Assembly: GCF_000002235.5 (NCBI RefSeq)
Contig: NW_022145551.1
Coordinates: forward strand, 2,552,501-2,616,500
Origin: Strongylocentrotus purpuratus
Taxonomy: Eukaryota > Echinodermata > Echinoidea > Camarodonta > Strongylocentrotidae
Length of the DNA stretch: 64,000 nt
Direction of reading: 5' to 3'
Under the pieces are notes generated by a model that ran no database searches, had not been told where the DNA came from, and saw only the letters and a program-made list of their open reading frames with translations. Positions 10,816 through 21,865 of this stretch are shown here, piece by piece (the first letter of the stretch is position 1; each line of letters opens with the position of its first letter). The position numbers and the translations under genes are program-made.

Positions 10816-11829
10816 CACCTCACTCCCACTCCGGGGTCGGAGGGACCGATTTTGTGTTCCCAAAATTTCCGATAAAGGGTTACTCTTCACGCAACAAAGT
10901 CCGGCCCGTAATACACACAAATCCGGCCCGCACTGACTCTACACACCGAAGATAAAGGGGTGCTTTCAAACTAAGAGAGGGAACATACATGCGCATACCC
11001 TATATAACACTGAGTGGGTGGGGGGGGGGGGTGGGAAGGGGAAGAGAAAAGTCGGGTGAGAAAGGGGGAAAGACAAGGAAATGGCGCTAAGTGACAATAA
11101 CGACGAATAAGGGAAAAACTGTAATTGGGAGATTTGGGGTCATTCCAGAAGGCTTGGGAAAAGTTATTGAATAGAGGGGGCCGGGCCGGCCGCATAAAAT
11201 CTCGAGCCACGGATTCAAAGTTAAACGTTACAAACAGCCCCTGCTTTTTGAAAAAAATTGAAAAGGGCACTTTCAAATAGAAGCTATATACTAAACAGTC
11301 AAATTTTAAATTAACGGTAGGGCCGCTTCACAACTCTTATTTTGCCCTTCATTTGGATTCAGCTCATACCAACTCGCTTGTGCTTATATTTGAACTCATG
11401 TAGGTAGTGATGATGGACAGCGGCGGCGATCCTGGGCCCGATAGAGAGACACGTCCCCCCGGAAATTTAGATATATAGCTAGAAATAAATATACATGTAG
11501 CGGAAAGAACGTACATATTGGACTAAAGGATTTTCTAGAATGCATAATTTCAGCTTTCTACATTGCAAAATCTCGCTTGGTCGCTCCGCTCCAGCCCTCG
11601 CCCGATAACACAAAACTAAGATAATATGACGCTCCCGGTCGCGATTATTTCATGGTTGGTGTATACATAGATCTTTTTTCCCCTTTCATTTCTACTGACC
11701 TAATGCTATCACAATTATGATTGTTTCAGTTTCCCTTTAAAGCATTTGTAGCTAGGGGCGGTAGGGGCAGTAAGAGGACATAGGACAAAAAAAGGAGCAG
11801 ACAAAAAAACATTTTTGACAAGTCTAAAA

Positions 11830-13135
11830 TGGGACAACAAATCATCTTCTTTCATTAATAATTTAATGAAACGTTAAGCTTCTGCGCTTTGCGCTGGAGG
11901 GGAAAACTGAATTCAGAGAAGGATTAAGAGTCGGGAATGGAACAACGAATTATCTTCTTTCTCTAATAATTTCATTAAACTATGAAAGGTCAGAGCTTCC
12001 GCGCCTCGCGCGGAAGGTGGAAAATGAATTCAAACAAGGATTAAGAATCGAGAATGAGACAACGAATCATCTTCTTTCTCTCATAATTTAATGAAGCGTC
12101 AGAAGCTTACGCGCTACGCGCGGGAGGAGGAAAACTGAATTCAGACAAGGATTTAGAGTCGAGAATGAAACAACGAATCATCTTCTTTCTCTAATAATTC
12201 AATGAAGCGTGAAAGCTTCCGCGCTTCGCGCGGGAGAGGGGGGGGGGGGACTCAATTTAGACAAGGATTAATAGTCGAGAACGGTATTCTTTCTCTAATG
12301 ATTTAATGAAACGTCAAAGCTTCCGCGCTTCGCACGGGAGGGGGTATGGAAACTGAATTCAGACAATGATTAAGAATCGAGAACGGTACAACGAATCGTC
12401 TTCTTTCTCTAATAATTTAATGAAATGTAAAGCTTCTGCGCTTTGCGCTGGAGGGGGTAATCTGAATTCAGAGAAGGATTGAGGGTCGAGAATGGAACAA
12501 CGATTTATCTTCTTTCTCTAATAATTTCATTAAACTATGAAAGGTCAAAGCTTCCGTGCTTCGCGCGGGAGGGGGAAAACTGAATTCAGACAAGGATTAA
12601 GAGTCGAGAACGGTACTCTTCTTTAATGATTTAATGAAACGTCAAAGCTTCCGCGCTTCACGCGGGAGGGGGTATAGAAACTGAATTCAGACAATGATTA
12701 AGAATCGAGAACGGTACAACGAATCGTCTTCTTTCTCTAATAATTTAATGACACGTCAAAGCTTCCGCGCTTCGCGCGGTGAGGGAAGGGGGGACTCAAT
12801 TCATACAAGGATTAAGAGTCGAGAACGGTACTCTTTCTATAATGACTTAATGAAACGTCAAAGTTTCCGCGCTTCGCACGGGAGGGGGTATGGAAACTGA
12901 ATTCAGACAATAATTAACAACCGAGAACGGTACAACGAATCGTCTTCTTTCTCTAATAATTTAATGAAACGTCAAAGCTTCCGCGCTTCGCACAGGAGGG
13001 GGTATGGAAACTGAATTCAGACAATGATTAACAACCGAGAACAGTACAACGAATCCTCTTCTTTCTCTAATGATTTCATGAACATTAAAGCTTCTGCGCT
13101 TCGCGCATAATGAGGGGGGGGGGAGGAGGGGACAG
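11830..13135 (+). repeat. Satellite array, about 12 monomers of 102-118 bp
   Basis: Monomer starts are near 11830, 11940, 12058, 12169, 12285, 12386, 12499, 12613, 12716, 12830, 12932 and 13046. Each has CTAATAATTTAATGAAACG, a GC hairpin (CCGCGCTTCGCGCGG type) and CTGAATTCAGACAAGGATTA. Short monomers lack ACAACGAATCGTC. The monomers at 12386 and 12499 resemble those at 11830 and 11940 more than their neighbours, indicating a higher-order period of about 556 bases. Confidence 0.95.
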
Positions 13136-13864
13136 CGAGCTGCCCGAATATGAATTTGTTATATCTTTTCTCGTATATTTTGGTGATAAATAACACTTTC
13201 ACAAAATACATATTATCCTCAAATTTTTGCTCGGTCGCTTCGCTCACTAGCCGAATTGTGAAACCAGAAAATTACTTTTTCGGGCAAGAGGCTTCAGCCC
13301 CCCCCCCCCCCGATGAAAATGTCAAAAAAAATTACAGGTATGGTGCTTCTAATATGACCTTGTCAGTATTGGTATGTTGAGTTGAAAAACGGTCTGCGCA
13401 ATTTTCAAATTTCCGGCCCCCCCTATTGGAAAATCCTGGATCCGCGCCTGCATTTATATCATTTTTAGCCAAAAGTCAATGCAATCTTTGTCTCCATTAA
13501 TAATTTCTTCTATTTCAATTCTCATTCTACCTTTTATTAAACCAATAAAGAACGTATGAAGCTCATTAATTGCCAAGCTCTGAAAATAGGAAGTTTGCGG
13601 TCACTAACGAACCAGTTGTCCTTTGTCTGCAGTTATCGTATCAAGGTTGTACTTGTTCAAATCTCTCTGCTCAAGTTCACGTTTTCCCTACCTGGTCGCT
13701 CCCAAGACCTTTTTCCCCCTAAACTGCAGAGCTATCAGTCTCAAAACACATCCGTCTTTTCTTATTTTCGCCCCTCCCTTCACCAAAAAAACAAACAGGG
13801 AACCATTAGGACACAGTAGGCACTGCAATTTCGGCATGATGGGGGTCCCCTGGTCGTATGACCT

Positions 13865-14680
13865 TTAGCTCTGCGCGCCGGCTTTGAGTTCTGCCGAAAT
13901 ACTACAGTGAAAGTTAATTGCTGGGACCGGAGGGAAAATAAAAGCGTGGCTATTTTGGTGCGTGCGTGCTGACTTCACGACCGTGCGATACGCAGATCTC
14001 GCGCAGAGCACGCAGGAAGCGGTACGTACAAAAACAATAGCGGATCGGTTTAAACACCGGTAGCGGTTCTGCCGTCTGATTGGTCGAATGATCGCATCAC
14101 GTGACAGAATCGTCTGGTGAACTTGACTTGGCACGTCTGGACTCCTGCGCTAGTCTTGCATAATAGGACTGATTTAAGACGTTCCTAGCTTTGTTACGTC
14201 ATGTCCGGATTTCCGATGATCTTTAGTTGCAAAATAATTGTAGACCGGTTAGATTTTACATGAAAACAAAAGAAAGGTAATGAAGTGAATATAATATTAG
14301 AAATATCGCAAGTGTTTTTCGGCCTCCAGACTGTACAAATTCGTCCTCAAGTAAAAAAGGAAACGTGCATGTAGTTTGGAAATCGAATGAAAAGGGCTGA
14401 GAATTAGGGTCTTATTGTCGCATTCTAATAGAAAGGAAGCTGATGAAGCTACGGGTGGAAAAACGTGGAGAAAAACAACAACAGCGCGAACAGGACGACT
14501 TGCTGTGCGTAACACAGCTCGCTGCTGCGCGTAGCGGGCCGAGGCGGCGCGATCTAACGGGTTGTGGATGGGTGACCCGCTGCGTGACAAATGGCTGGAC
14601 AAATAGGGCAATTTGCCAATGGGATCTCTGATCTGCGGTCATTATATAAGTGTCATGACGATTAGATAGGTAAGCTGCTC
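13865..14680. promoter_or_regulatory. GC-richer segment with promoter-like motifs
   Basis: This 0.8-kb block is richer in CpG than its surroundings. TCACGTGA (E-box) lies at 14097-14104, and GATTGGTC (inverted CCAAT) lies upstream of it. CCAAT is at 14616-14620, followed by TATATAAG at 14643-14650, which would place a plus-strand start near 14673. No exon was recognised downstream. It could also be the distant promoter of the minus-strand insulin-like gene, whose 5' exon is missing. There is no transcript evidence. Confidence 0.3.
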
Positions 14681-14699
14681 GCCAAGTGTGCGATAATAT

Positions 14700-16380
14700 T
14701 TCCCCTAATGGGGCCGAGGAAGTTTAAGATATCCTGCAATGTGGTTTTCGCAGCAGGCACTTCTTTTATTCTGGACTTTTCCCGGTCTCTCGATTTTTTC
14801 ACTTCCTCTATCACCATTATACTTCATGTTTGGATGATGAAGAAATCATTTGAAATCATGAAGATGACTCAAACTGTAATATCATCATTAGTCTTTAAAC
14901 TGGTATCTAAAATACATGAAATAGATAGCTCGAATAAATAGCAAAACAGATGTTAGTGAATCAGAAACTATGAGAAATTGGCATTATAATGCATTTTTCT
15001 GTTTACACTTTATACATCGAATACTAAATGAGAGTAGATATATCTTGGTGTTTTGAATGTCGACCCTATGTTAAACGACAAAAACATATCGGTTCTTATA
15101 TTGTAGAGGGTACTAAATATTCAAAAGTTCTTTTAATTGCCATATATTTCAGAGATAAAAATGTACTTCTCATTTAGATTACAAGGTTCGCTTTATTTTA
15201 TCAAGGTTTTAAGTGTTAAGATGGAATATTGAATATTTATCTTGATGTCAGAAATTGGGCGAGAAATACATGTTGACGCTGCTTAAAAAGCACATCGAAA
15301 TATTTTCATTTTTTTGAAAAATTGTCAAAGAAAATTTAGAATTATTAACTACAATTGCATTGAAGTAACGTTTTATATATCTTTATCAATATTTCCTTTT
15401 AAAAAATATCCCGAAACATTTTCTCAATTTTTTTCCTTGAACTGCCGACCTGACAGGCAACCACAAAAACAATGAAATGCCATTATGATATGCCATACAT
15501 TAGGTCGAAAGCATGAAATAACATTTTCCACTCACCACTTAACAATTTGAAAATATCTCGCAAATAAAGGATGTAGTTATCTTTCACGAGCATTACGTTT
15601 CTCACTCAATCTGCAAGTGCGTCATACATGCCATAAAACTGTCATCTATATCTGCCTAAACCTACATAGATCTATACAATAAGATATAGCAATGTGTATC
15701 CTTTGTATTCCCACCCTAAAACCCCTTTATTCTCAGTTCTCCCCGAAACTACTTTTTTGCTCATATCCCTTTGTCAACTGGTTTTACATAATATTATTTA
15801 AAGTCCTTTTTTATTCTTATTCTTTTTTAATAGTATAGTCCTTATTTTATGGCAATCGACGTTAACTATTGATAGTTGATTTGAATCCTTTATTTTCTCA
15901 ATGATATTAAATATTTTGTATGAATTTCAGCAGGTCAACGCCCTTTTTGTCTCATACAAGTATGTTACCAACCACATCTCAGGTTTTAGTATATCTGATT
16001 GTGGTATTAATTTGATAGCCCTCCAAGAGCTTAAACAAGACAAACATGAAATGAAGTAATATTTATGACATCGAATTATATTAAGGATTCCCTATACTTG
16101 GTAAACCTGTTCTTCCTATTGAGAAAAGGAAACTCCCCCCATGGGATAAACCATTAGTAAAACCAGGCTCACTCAGCAGTATATGCGTGGGATAATCATG
16201 ACATTTTGGCGGAAATAGATATCAGAAACAATATGCATTTGTGACAAACTGCTTCTCAAACAATCTTCATATCTGTCAAAAAAGGGTTTCTCCATTAAAA
16301 GAAGGCGGGGACCGGTGTTATCTGTTCAATTTTCGCCAAGATGCCGGCTAGCGGCATGGGCAAGAAAATAGCCGGTGTTT
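14700..16380. other. AT-rich stretch, no gene seen
   Basis: Unique-looking AT-rich DNA. An open frame at 14708-14941 has no recognisable homology. No structural RNA or element ends were found. Confidence 0.5.
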
Positions 16381-16389
16381 AAACGTGTC

Positions 16390-16857
16390 TTGGGGCGTAG
16401 CACGGGGTCTGGCCATGGAGGGGGCATTGGGGTCCTGAGTGGCACATGTCCTTTTACCTGGTTAAAACGCAAGAGGGCAAAGTCTTCACGTAAGGGGGGA
16501 GAGTAAAGGAGTGTAGGATCAGCTTTTGCCATCGTTGCTCCAACCTCTCCCTCCCATCCTACCCTACCCTACAATAAAATACCCTACAGTCACGTAGATG
16601 AAAAGTAGTGCAACAAAAACATAGTCACAAATATATGCGGTATATATATAGATATTTTCGTATTAAATACATAATATATATAATTTATAAGACTATTTTT
16701 AACTCTGAAGAAATGGCCCAAAAGACCCCCCCCCCGCCCCTTTCTCACTCTCTCTCTCCCACTCTCACTTTCCCTCCATCTCTTTGGTCCTTCCCCCTTC
16801 CTGCTACTCGATGGGGGGGGGGCACACTTCCCAGTGCCCCTTGGCTACGCCCCTGTC
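16390..16857. mobile_element. Possible decayed transposon with GGGGCGTAGC ends
   Basis: GGGGCGTAGC near 16392-16401 is inverted in GGCTACGCCCCTGTC near 16843-16857. This sequence type recurs at the ends of invertebrate DNA transposons. The inverted match is only about 10 bases and no target duplication was identified. Confidence 0.3.
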
Positions 16858-17234
16858 GGTCAGTAAATAGCGGGTGCATGTGTCATTTCTAATCTCGTCA
16901 AATCACCAGCATGAAGTGGCTAGAGATGGGCAAATCTAACAAAAATATTGCCTCGTTTGAAGGCCCGCCGAGAAATAGTTGGTGCAATCGTTTACCATCT
17001 CTATCATCTCTTTTCATCTCTATTGTAATTTCTCTTTTTCCCGCTTTCAACCGATTTCAATTCGCGTTTGGATTCCTTGTCAACATGTTTTTCTTGTCAA
17101 CAAAGGAAGAGTTTTACGGTATTTGATTGACAGTATTTTTCAAATCCACTTTTTAAGGTTGAAATGTGAAAGGAAAACACGTGATATGTCATTTTCATCT
17201 GTGAATAAAAAAGCGATATAAGAAACGGAGGAGC

Positions 17235-17410
17235 AACTTTAGAATACCCCACCACTAAAATTGACCAAACGTTCGTAGGGTGCCAGACGCTTCACCAATG
17301 AAGCTAAATCCGAAGACTTAACTTTCTTTAGTAACACTAAACCTAATCCTAACCCTAGGCCTTTGATATATATTTGTACATTAACCCTATTGGTGGGGTA
17401 TTCTAAAGTT
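17235..17410. mobile_element. 176-bp MITE with perfect 20-bp terminal inverted repeats
   Basis: AACTTTAGAATACCCCACCA at 17235-17254 and its exact complement at 17391-17410. The interior has no coding content. No clear target duplication is visible. Confidence 0.85.
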
Positions 17411-17970
17411 AAGCCGAAACGGAAGTCGAACATCAAAAATTGAATCTTGAGAAACAGCAGCAGTACAGAAATCGCAGAATTTCCAGTTTATAACTCACTG
17501 AATATCAATATGGAATTACGGTTCAAAGAAGTAATGACTAGTTTTTTTCATTATCAAGAAAAATATCGACAACATAAAAAGAGATTAGGGCCAATCAAAC
17601 TTCAGCTTTGTTATTTTTATAATTATATGAATCTATATATCAGTCTATAATGGTGATATGTAGACAAATAAAGTGATAACTTCAATAAACTTACAGTGCT
17701 AATATCAGTGAAGTATTTGTATCCAGACGTGTCAGTTCCAGCGAAGACGCACGACGTTCTCAAGACTTTATTCCGTAATTCGACAGATCGCCGTCATCAT
17801 GGTTGTGATCGTTTAAATTATATCTGACTTCCTCATGATCAAAACTCTCTCCAATGGCCACCCATATCGCCAGTCGCGATGTAATAGACCCGTTTACAAA
17901 CCATTTTAATCGACCTGCTGTGTAACAAATGTTTCTCTTTACAACTGAAAACCTCATTAGAGGTTTACCC

Positions 17971-18124
17971 AGAGCCATCTATACACAGAGTTTGGCCAAC
18001 TTGGTTTCACTGGGTCACAACATGGCGGATGTTATTTTGTTTTGTGCTTGCCCAACAAAGCAGTAGTCGCCATATTGTGTCCAACTCGAACCGGGTGTGC
18101 CAAACTCTGTGTATAAATGGCTCT
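17971..18124. mobile_element. 154-bp MITE with intact target duplication
   Basis: The ends AGAGCCATCTATACACAGAG and CTCTGTGTATAAATGGCTCT are inverted repeats, and TTGGCCAACTTGG pairs loosely with CCGGGTGTGCCAA further in. GGTTTACCC flanks both sides (17962-17970, 18125-18133). Because the end sequence is ambiguous by one base, the duplication is 7-9 bases, compatible with hAT-like or Mutator-like transposition. Confidence 0.85.
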
Positions 18125-18222
18125 GGTTTACCCGATCTAGCAATAACTAATGTATACAAAGTGGATTCCATCGATAGAGATGCCATTATTCGTAGCAGGT
18201 GAATGTAATGGCTGGTAACCAA

Positions 18223-18355
18223 GGGCCGTTTTCTCTAAATCGTCATAACTCTAAGTTCGTGGACATCCCATAGAAACGCGTGTTAATTTCATAACACACG
18301 TTTCAATAGGATGTCCAAGAAGTAAGACTAATGACGGTTTCGAGAAACTGGCCCC
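18223..18355. mobile_element. 133-bp foldback MITE
   Basis: GGGCCGTTTTCTCTAAATCG at the left is mirrored imperfectly by CGAGAAACTGGCCCC at the right. The centre forms a tighter stem: TGGACATCC with GGATGTCCA, and GTGTTA with TAACAC. It can fold as one hairpin. Confidence 0.75.
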
Positions 18356-18400
18356 AGAAGTTAGGGAAAGAAACATGCATGCCCTGGAATACATTAAACA

Positions 18401-18697
18401 GGGGAGTGTTTCACTGACAAAGACAAAGATCGACTCTTAGTTGGACTTAACTATGGCAGGCTGTTCATGCCACTGGTTGCTCTCGATATTGGTCTCTCAA
18501 TTATGATCTTTAGATAAATTGTTTTCCTTTAATAATGAACTATCAAAAAATGCAAATTCTGTAGATATGTGACCACGATTTACACGTCCCTTCAGAGACC
18601 AATGCCAGTAAATGATGAGAAAAAAAGTGGCATGAATGGCCTGCCATAGTTAAGTCCAACTTAAAGTCGCTCTTAGTCTTTGTGAAACACCCCCCCT
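18401..18697. mobile_element. MITE with inverted arms of about 75 bp, flanked by a long direct repeat
   Basis: The left arm contains GTGTTTCAC, TTGGACTTAACTATGGCAGG and CATGCCACT. The right arm has their complements in mirror order. The flanks CTGGAATACATTAAACA (18384-18400) and CTGGAATACATTACTAAACA (18696-18715) are almost the same, differing by a 3-base insertion. That is longer than usual for a DNA-transposon target duplication. Confidence 0.8.
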
Positions 18698-18820
18698 GGA
18701 ATACATTACTAAACATGTCTATTGATGAATAGTTCGAAGGCATCCAGGATACCTCGGGTCAAGCCTTTAAATGCACCTGTTTTACACAATGACATTTGTG
18801 TATAAAATGGAATCCAGTTT

Positions 18821-19105
18821 GCAACAGTAATTTACCGTGAACATGACGGACAAAAAAGAGGACAAAATACACAGTTCCTCATTCTACCCTCAACAATTGC
18901 TGTGATAGACAAAGGAACATCCCTTCACTGCTATTATGTAAAAATGTGTAGAACAGGTGTCACATGCATATTCACCTGTTCTACTTATTTTACATAATAG
19001 CAGTGAAGGGATGTTCCTTTGTCTAACAGCAATTCTTGAGGGTAGAATGAGGAACTGTATATTTTGTCATCTTTCTTTGTCCGTCATTTTCACAGTGATT
19101 GTTGC
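18821..19105. mobile_element. 285-bp palindromic foldback with arms of about 135 bp
   Basis: The left arm 18821-18959 and right arm 18973-19105 are inverted copies with few mismatches. Long shared segments include GAACAGGTG/CACCTGTTC, AAAGGAACATCCCTTCACTG and its complement, and GTTCCTCATTCTACCCTCAA and its complement. The loop is 13 bases. Transcription would give a long double-stranded hairpin RNA. No element ends or target duplication were identified. Confidence 0.85.
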
Positions 19106-19106
19106 T

Positions 19107-20758
19107 TTGTCTGGTAAACCTCAACAAACTTTTGGATTATCAAAGGTCGGGTGATGACATCCAAATATCAGTTGATTCATGTTGATGTGCCGGGTGATGT
19201 GCAGGGCTGCATACAACTCATATTTTGTTATTTAAACATTTAAATAAATATATTTCATAGGTTTTTACATATTTTCGCAGACCTGCTAAGCTCAACCCTA
19301 AAAAAAAATTCTCCATATCTCATTCATCTTGTGACATCATCTGTCAATCATTAATGAGCTAACAAACAGTGGTATGCTGCTTCACCAGAGCTGACCACCT
19401 GGTTACGTGTCAGACGTGCATCACCAGGAAAAGAAAGGTAATGTGGAGGTATCAAAGAAGGCAATTATTTTGTGAGCATGTGCTGAGCTGGGGTAAGTTA
19501 CATACCATTGTCTCTTGTTGGCTCAAAATAACAGCAACCAGTTTACCATGTTTTCAAGTTTTTCTCTATCCGGAGCAGCGTTAAAATTAATTGGTCATGT
19601 TAATAGAATGCTTCAGAACAAGTGGGGTCCTGAAACATTCTCAGACCAAAATACATTATGACTAGCCTGGATTCTCGTTGTGAAGAAATAATTGAGCGTA
19701 TCTTTGGCGTTTTGTTGAAGAGGCCTCGGAATAATAAGGTGACCAAATGCACCATTTCGTTCATAATTACATGTGCATTGATCAAACGTCATAAATAAAT
19801 CAAAAATCAAAAAAAAAATGCTTTAAATTGTTCTGAAATGCCAGATAATGAAAAACAATGATGCTAAACTTTCCCTCAAGGAGTATAAACAGTTCATTTA
19901 TAGGAACATTTCAAGAGCTCTCTAGAGATTTTTATTTCTCTATTTTTATCAAGAGATTTACAGGAAATAAAATCTCTAAATTTTGTTTCCACCGGCAGAA
20001 TTGGTAATGCCGATATTTTTTATATGTAACGTTATATGGGTATGAAAGGTCAAATGGGTATAAAATCCGTTATATATTCAAATCTGTGGCTTTAATTCGC
20101 CCACTTCGAATAGGAAAATAAAAACTAAATAAAAATGTTCTCTTTGTAGAGGTGGCATTTCTCTCGATCGCGAAGGCGGGTATACCTCAGGTAATAAGGG
20201 ATTAACATGACATTTTTGAGGAAAAGGCTGACCGGACACGACTGTACAAACACCCTCGAATAAAAAAAGAAGAACAAAAAAAGAATCTGAAATATTCAGT
20301 GTTTATTTAGTGTTTAATAGAACAAAATTCATCATTAATATAATTGAATTACACATGCATCTAATGTTGAAGGAGATAAATAGGACATATATTAATGCCT
20401 AATTTGAACGTACTTAATAATAATAATAATAACAGCTCACATTTATAATGCTACTAATACTTTGTTTCTAGGCGCAGCACATGTTAATCAGATTTAGTAA
20501 GACCCCCCCCCCCCCTTCTGTGCTTTATTTAGTTTCTTGTGTTTTCCTTCCAACCGCGGCTATAGTACACAGAAAACGTAAGGCGGTCAGAAATTCGTCG
20601 CAATTAATTATATATTAATTCTATTTTTTTCTCTCTTGAGAAATATTTCCACTCGTTGTTTGTTTTCTTGAACACTTTGGACTGATTACCTTTAAGTGAA
20701 TGGATGACACCTCGATATATTCCATCTCAGCTTCACTAGCGTATTTGAAGTAGAAGCA
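19107..20758. other. AT-rich stretch, no gene seen
   Basis: It holds a short TAA repeat near 20412-20430 and a poly-C run near 20502-20516. No exon or RNA gene was recognised. Confidence 0.5.
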
Positions 20759-20763
20759 AGAGG

Positions 20764-20965
20764 CAGGGGCGGATCTAGCTTTTAGCCAGGGGGGGGTTGA
20801 TTCAGTGGCGGATCCAGGATTTTTCAAAAATCGCGCCGTTTTATTGTTTTACTTTTTTTTAATACTTGTTTTTCTTTTTCTCCCCCCCCCCCCTTTTTCT
20901 CACTTTGCCGCCCAGGGGAGGGGAAGGTAAACCGCCAACCCCCCCCCCCCCTAGATCCGCCCCTG
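20764..20965. mobile_element. Short relative of the CGGATCCAG-ended transposon
   Basis: The ends CAGGGGCGGATCTAG and CTAGATCCGCCCCTG are perfect inverted repeats. AGAGG flanks both sides (20759-20763, 20966-20970), a 5-bp target duplication matching the length at 10612-13450. A second CAGTGGCGGATCCAGG lies inside at about 20802, suggesting a nested or internally rearranged copy. Poly-C runs fill much of the interior. Confidence 0.8.
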
Positions 20966-21300
20966 AGAGGAGGGGGAGGCAATGTACCCCTCCTTGCAGA
21001 TTTCTGATAATTTCTACATAATTTTTATCAGGCGCTTGGCTGAAAATTTTTGTTTAATTCGGTCTCAGTAAAATAATAAAGTTTCATTTCTTAATTGTGA
21101 TCTACATATTGTAACATCAGGGATGGGGTTAACTGATTTAGTGAAATACGGACCTTTGCTGCTCCCCCCCCCCCCCTCTCCCCTCAAAAGGTCACTTTGG
21201 ACAATACCTTATTGTAACGCAAAAAACTGTGGCCCTTGAAAAGTGGTTCCCTCACTATTATTATCATTTTTATTTGTTTTACTATTGTTTTTATTATGTT

Positions 21301-21390
21301 TAACAGGGCCTCGTGGAAGACAACCATTATTTGTGATTATTAGTCACCCTGTTTAAATATCACAAATAAACAAATAAATAAATAAATTAT
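21301..21390 (+). mobile_element. 3' end of a CR1/L2-like LINE
   Basis: AGGGCCTCGTGGAAGACAAC is followed by CACCCTGTTTAAATATC and a short AAATA-type tail. This matches my memory of 3' untranslated ends of CR1/L2-type non-LTR retrotransposons in marine invertebrates. No reverse transcriptase remains upstream, so it is a 5'-truncated copy. Confidence 0.5.
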
Positions 21391-21597
21391 ATGGATCGCG
21401 GTGTAGCTGACATTGTTTTGCCCCTCCTGAGCCTGAGATCTGGATACCCCTCTGCCCAGCTTACTTCGGAACAAGCTTGTGATGTTTCATCTGAGGCGAT
21501 TGGAGATTTCACCATCCCACTTAACATTAATGATAGCACCCCCGCGCCATCTACATCGTGACGTCATCCAGCCTCTCGATGCAGGGTTTATTAGGGG

Positions 21598-21636
21598 GTG
21601 AGAGAGTGAAAGAAGGGCAGAGGAAGAAGGGAGAGG

Positions 21637-21686
<50 letters not shown>

Positions 21687-21865
21687 AGAGAAAAAAAAAA
21701 AGAAGAGAGCAACAGCAATAGAGAGAGTGGGAGAGAGAAGGATACAGAAGAAATATTGGAGGGAAAGATAACGACGGGGGAGAGAGAGTATAAAGATAGA
21801 AAGGATATTGGATATAATGTGGGTACAGAGAGAGGGAAGGAAATAAACAAAATTAATTTCCTCCG
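21598..21865. repeat. GA-rich tract with (GA)n core
   Basis: Two GA runs at about 21640-21690 with an A stretch after them, flanked by purine-rich DNA. The frames over it are low-complexity artefacts. Confidence 0.95.

Larger units (their letters stand above)
10612..13450. mobile_element. 2.84-kb non-autonomous DNA transposon carrying a satellite array
   Basis: The left end CAGTGGCGGATCCAGG (10612) is inverted at the right end CCTGGATCCGCGCCTG (to 13450). CCCCCCTATTGG lies just inside both ends. CATTT occurs immediately outside each end (10607-10611 and 13451-13455), a 5-bp target duplication. The interior holds a G/A tract (10660-10815), stretches containing GGTCGCTCCGCTC and GGTCGCTTCGCTC, and a tandem array. 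There is no transposase. The ends resemble hAT-type CAG termini and the 5-bp duplication recalls the hAT5 group, but that label is an inference. Confidence 0.75.

Noticed and set aside
10589..10955. Lys/Arg/Glu-rich plus-strand frames
   Set aside because: They lie on the purine tract inside the 10.6-kb transposon and start at its end sequence.
11880..13110. CRISPR-like array
   Set aside because: The repeated units are 102-118 bp satellite monomers with no unique spacers, in a eukaryotic transposon.
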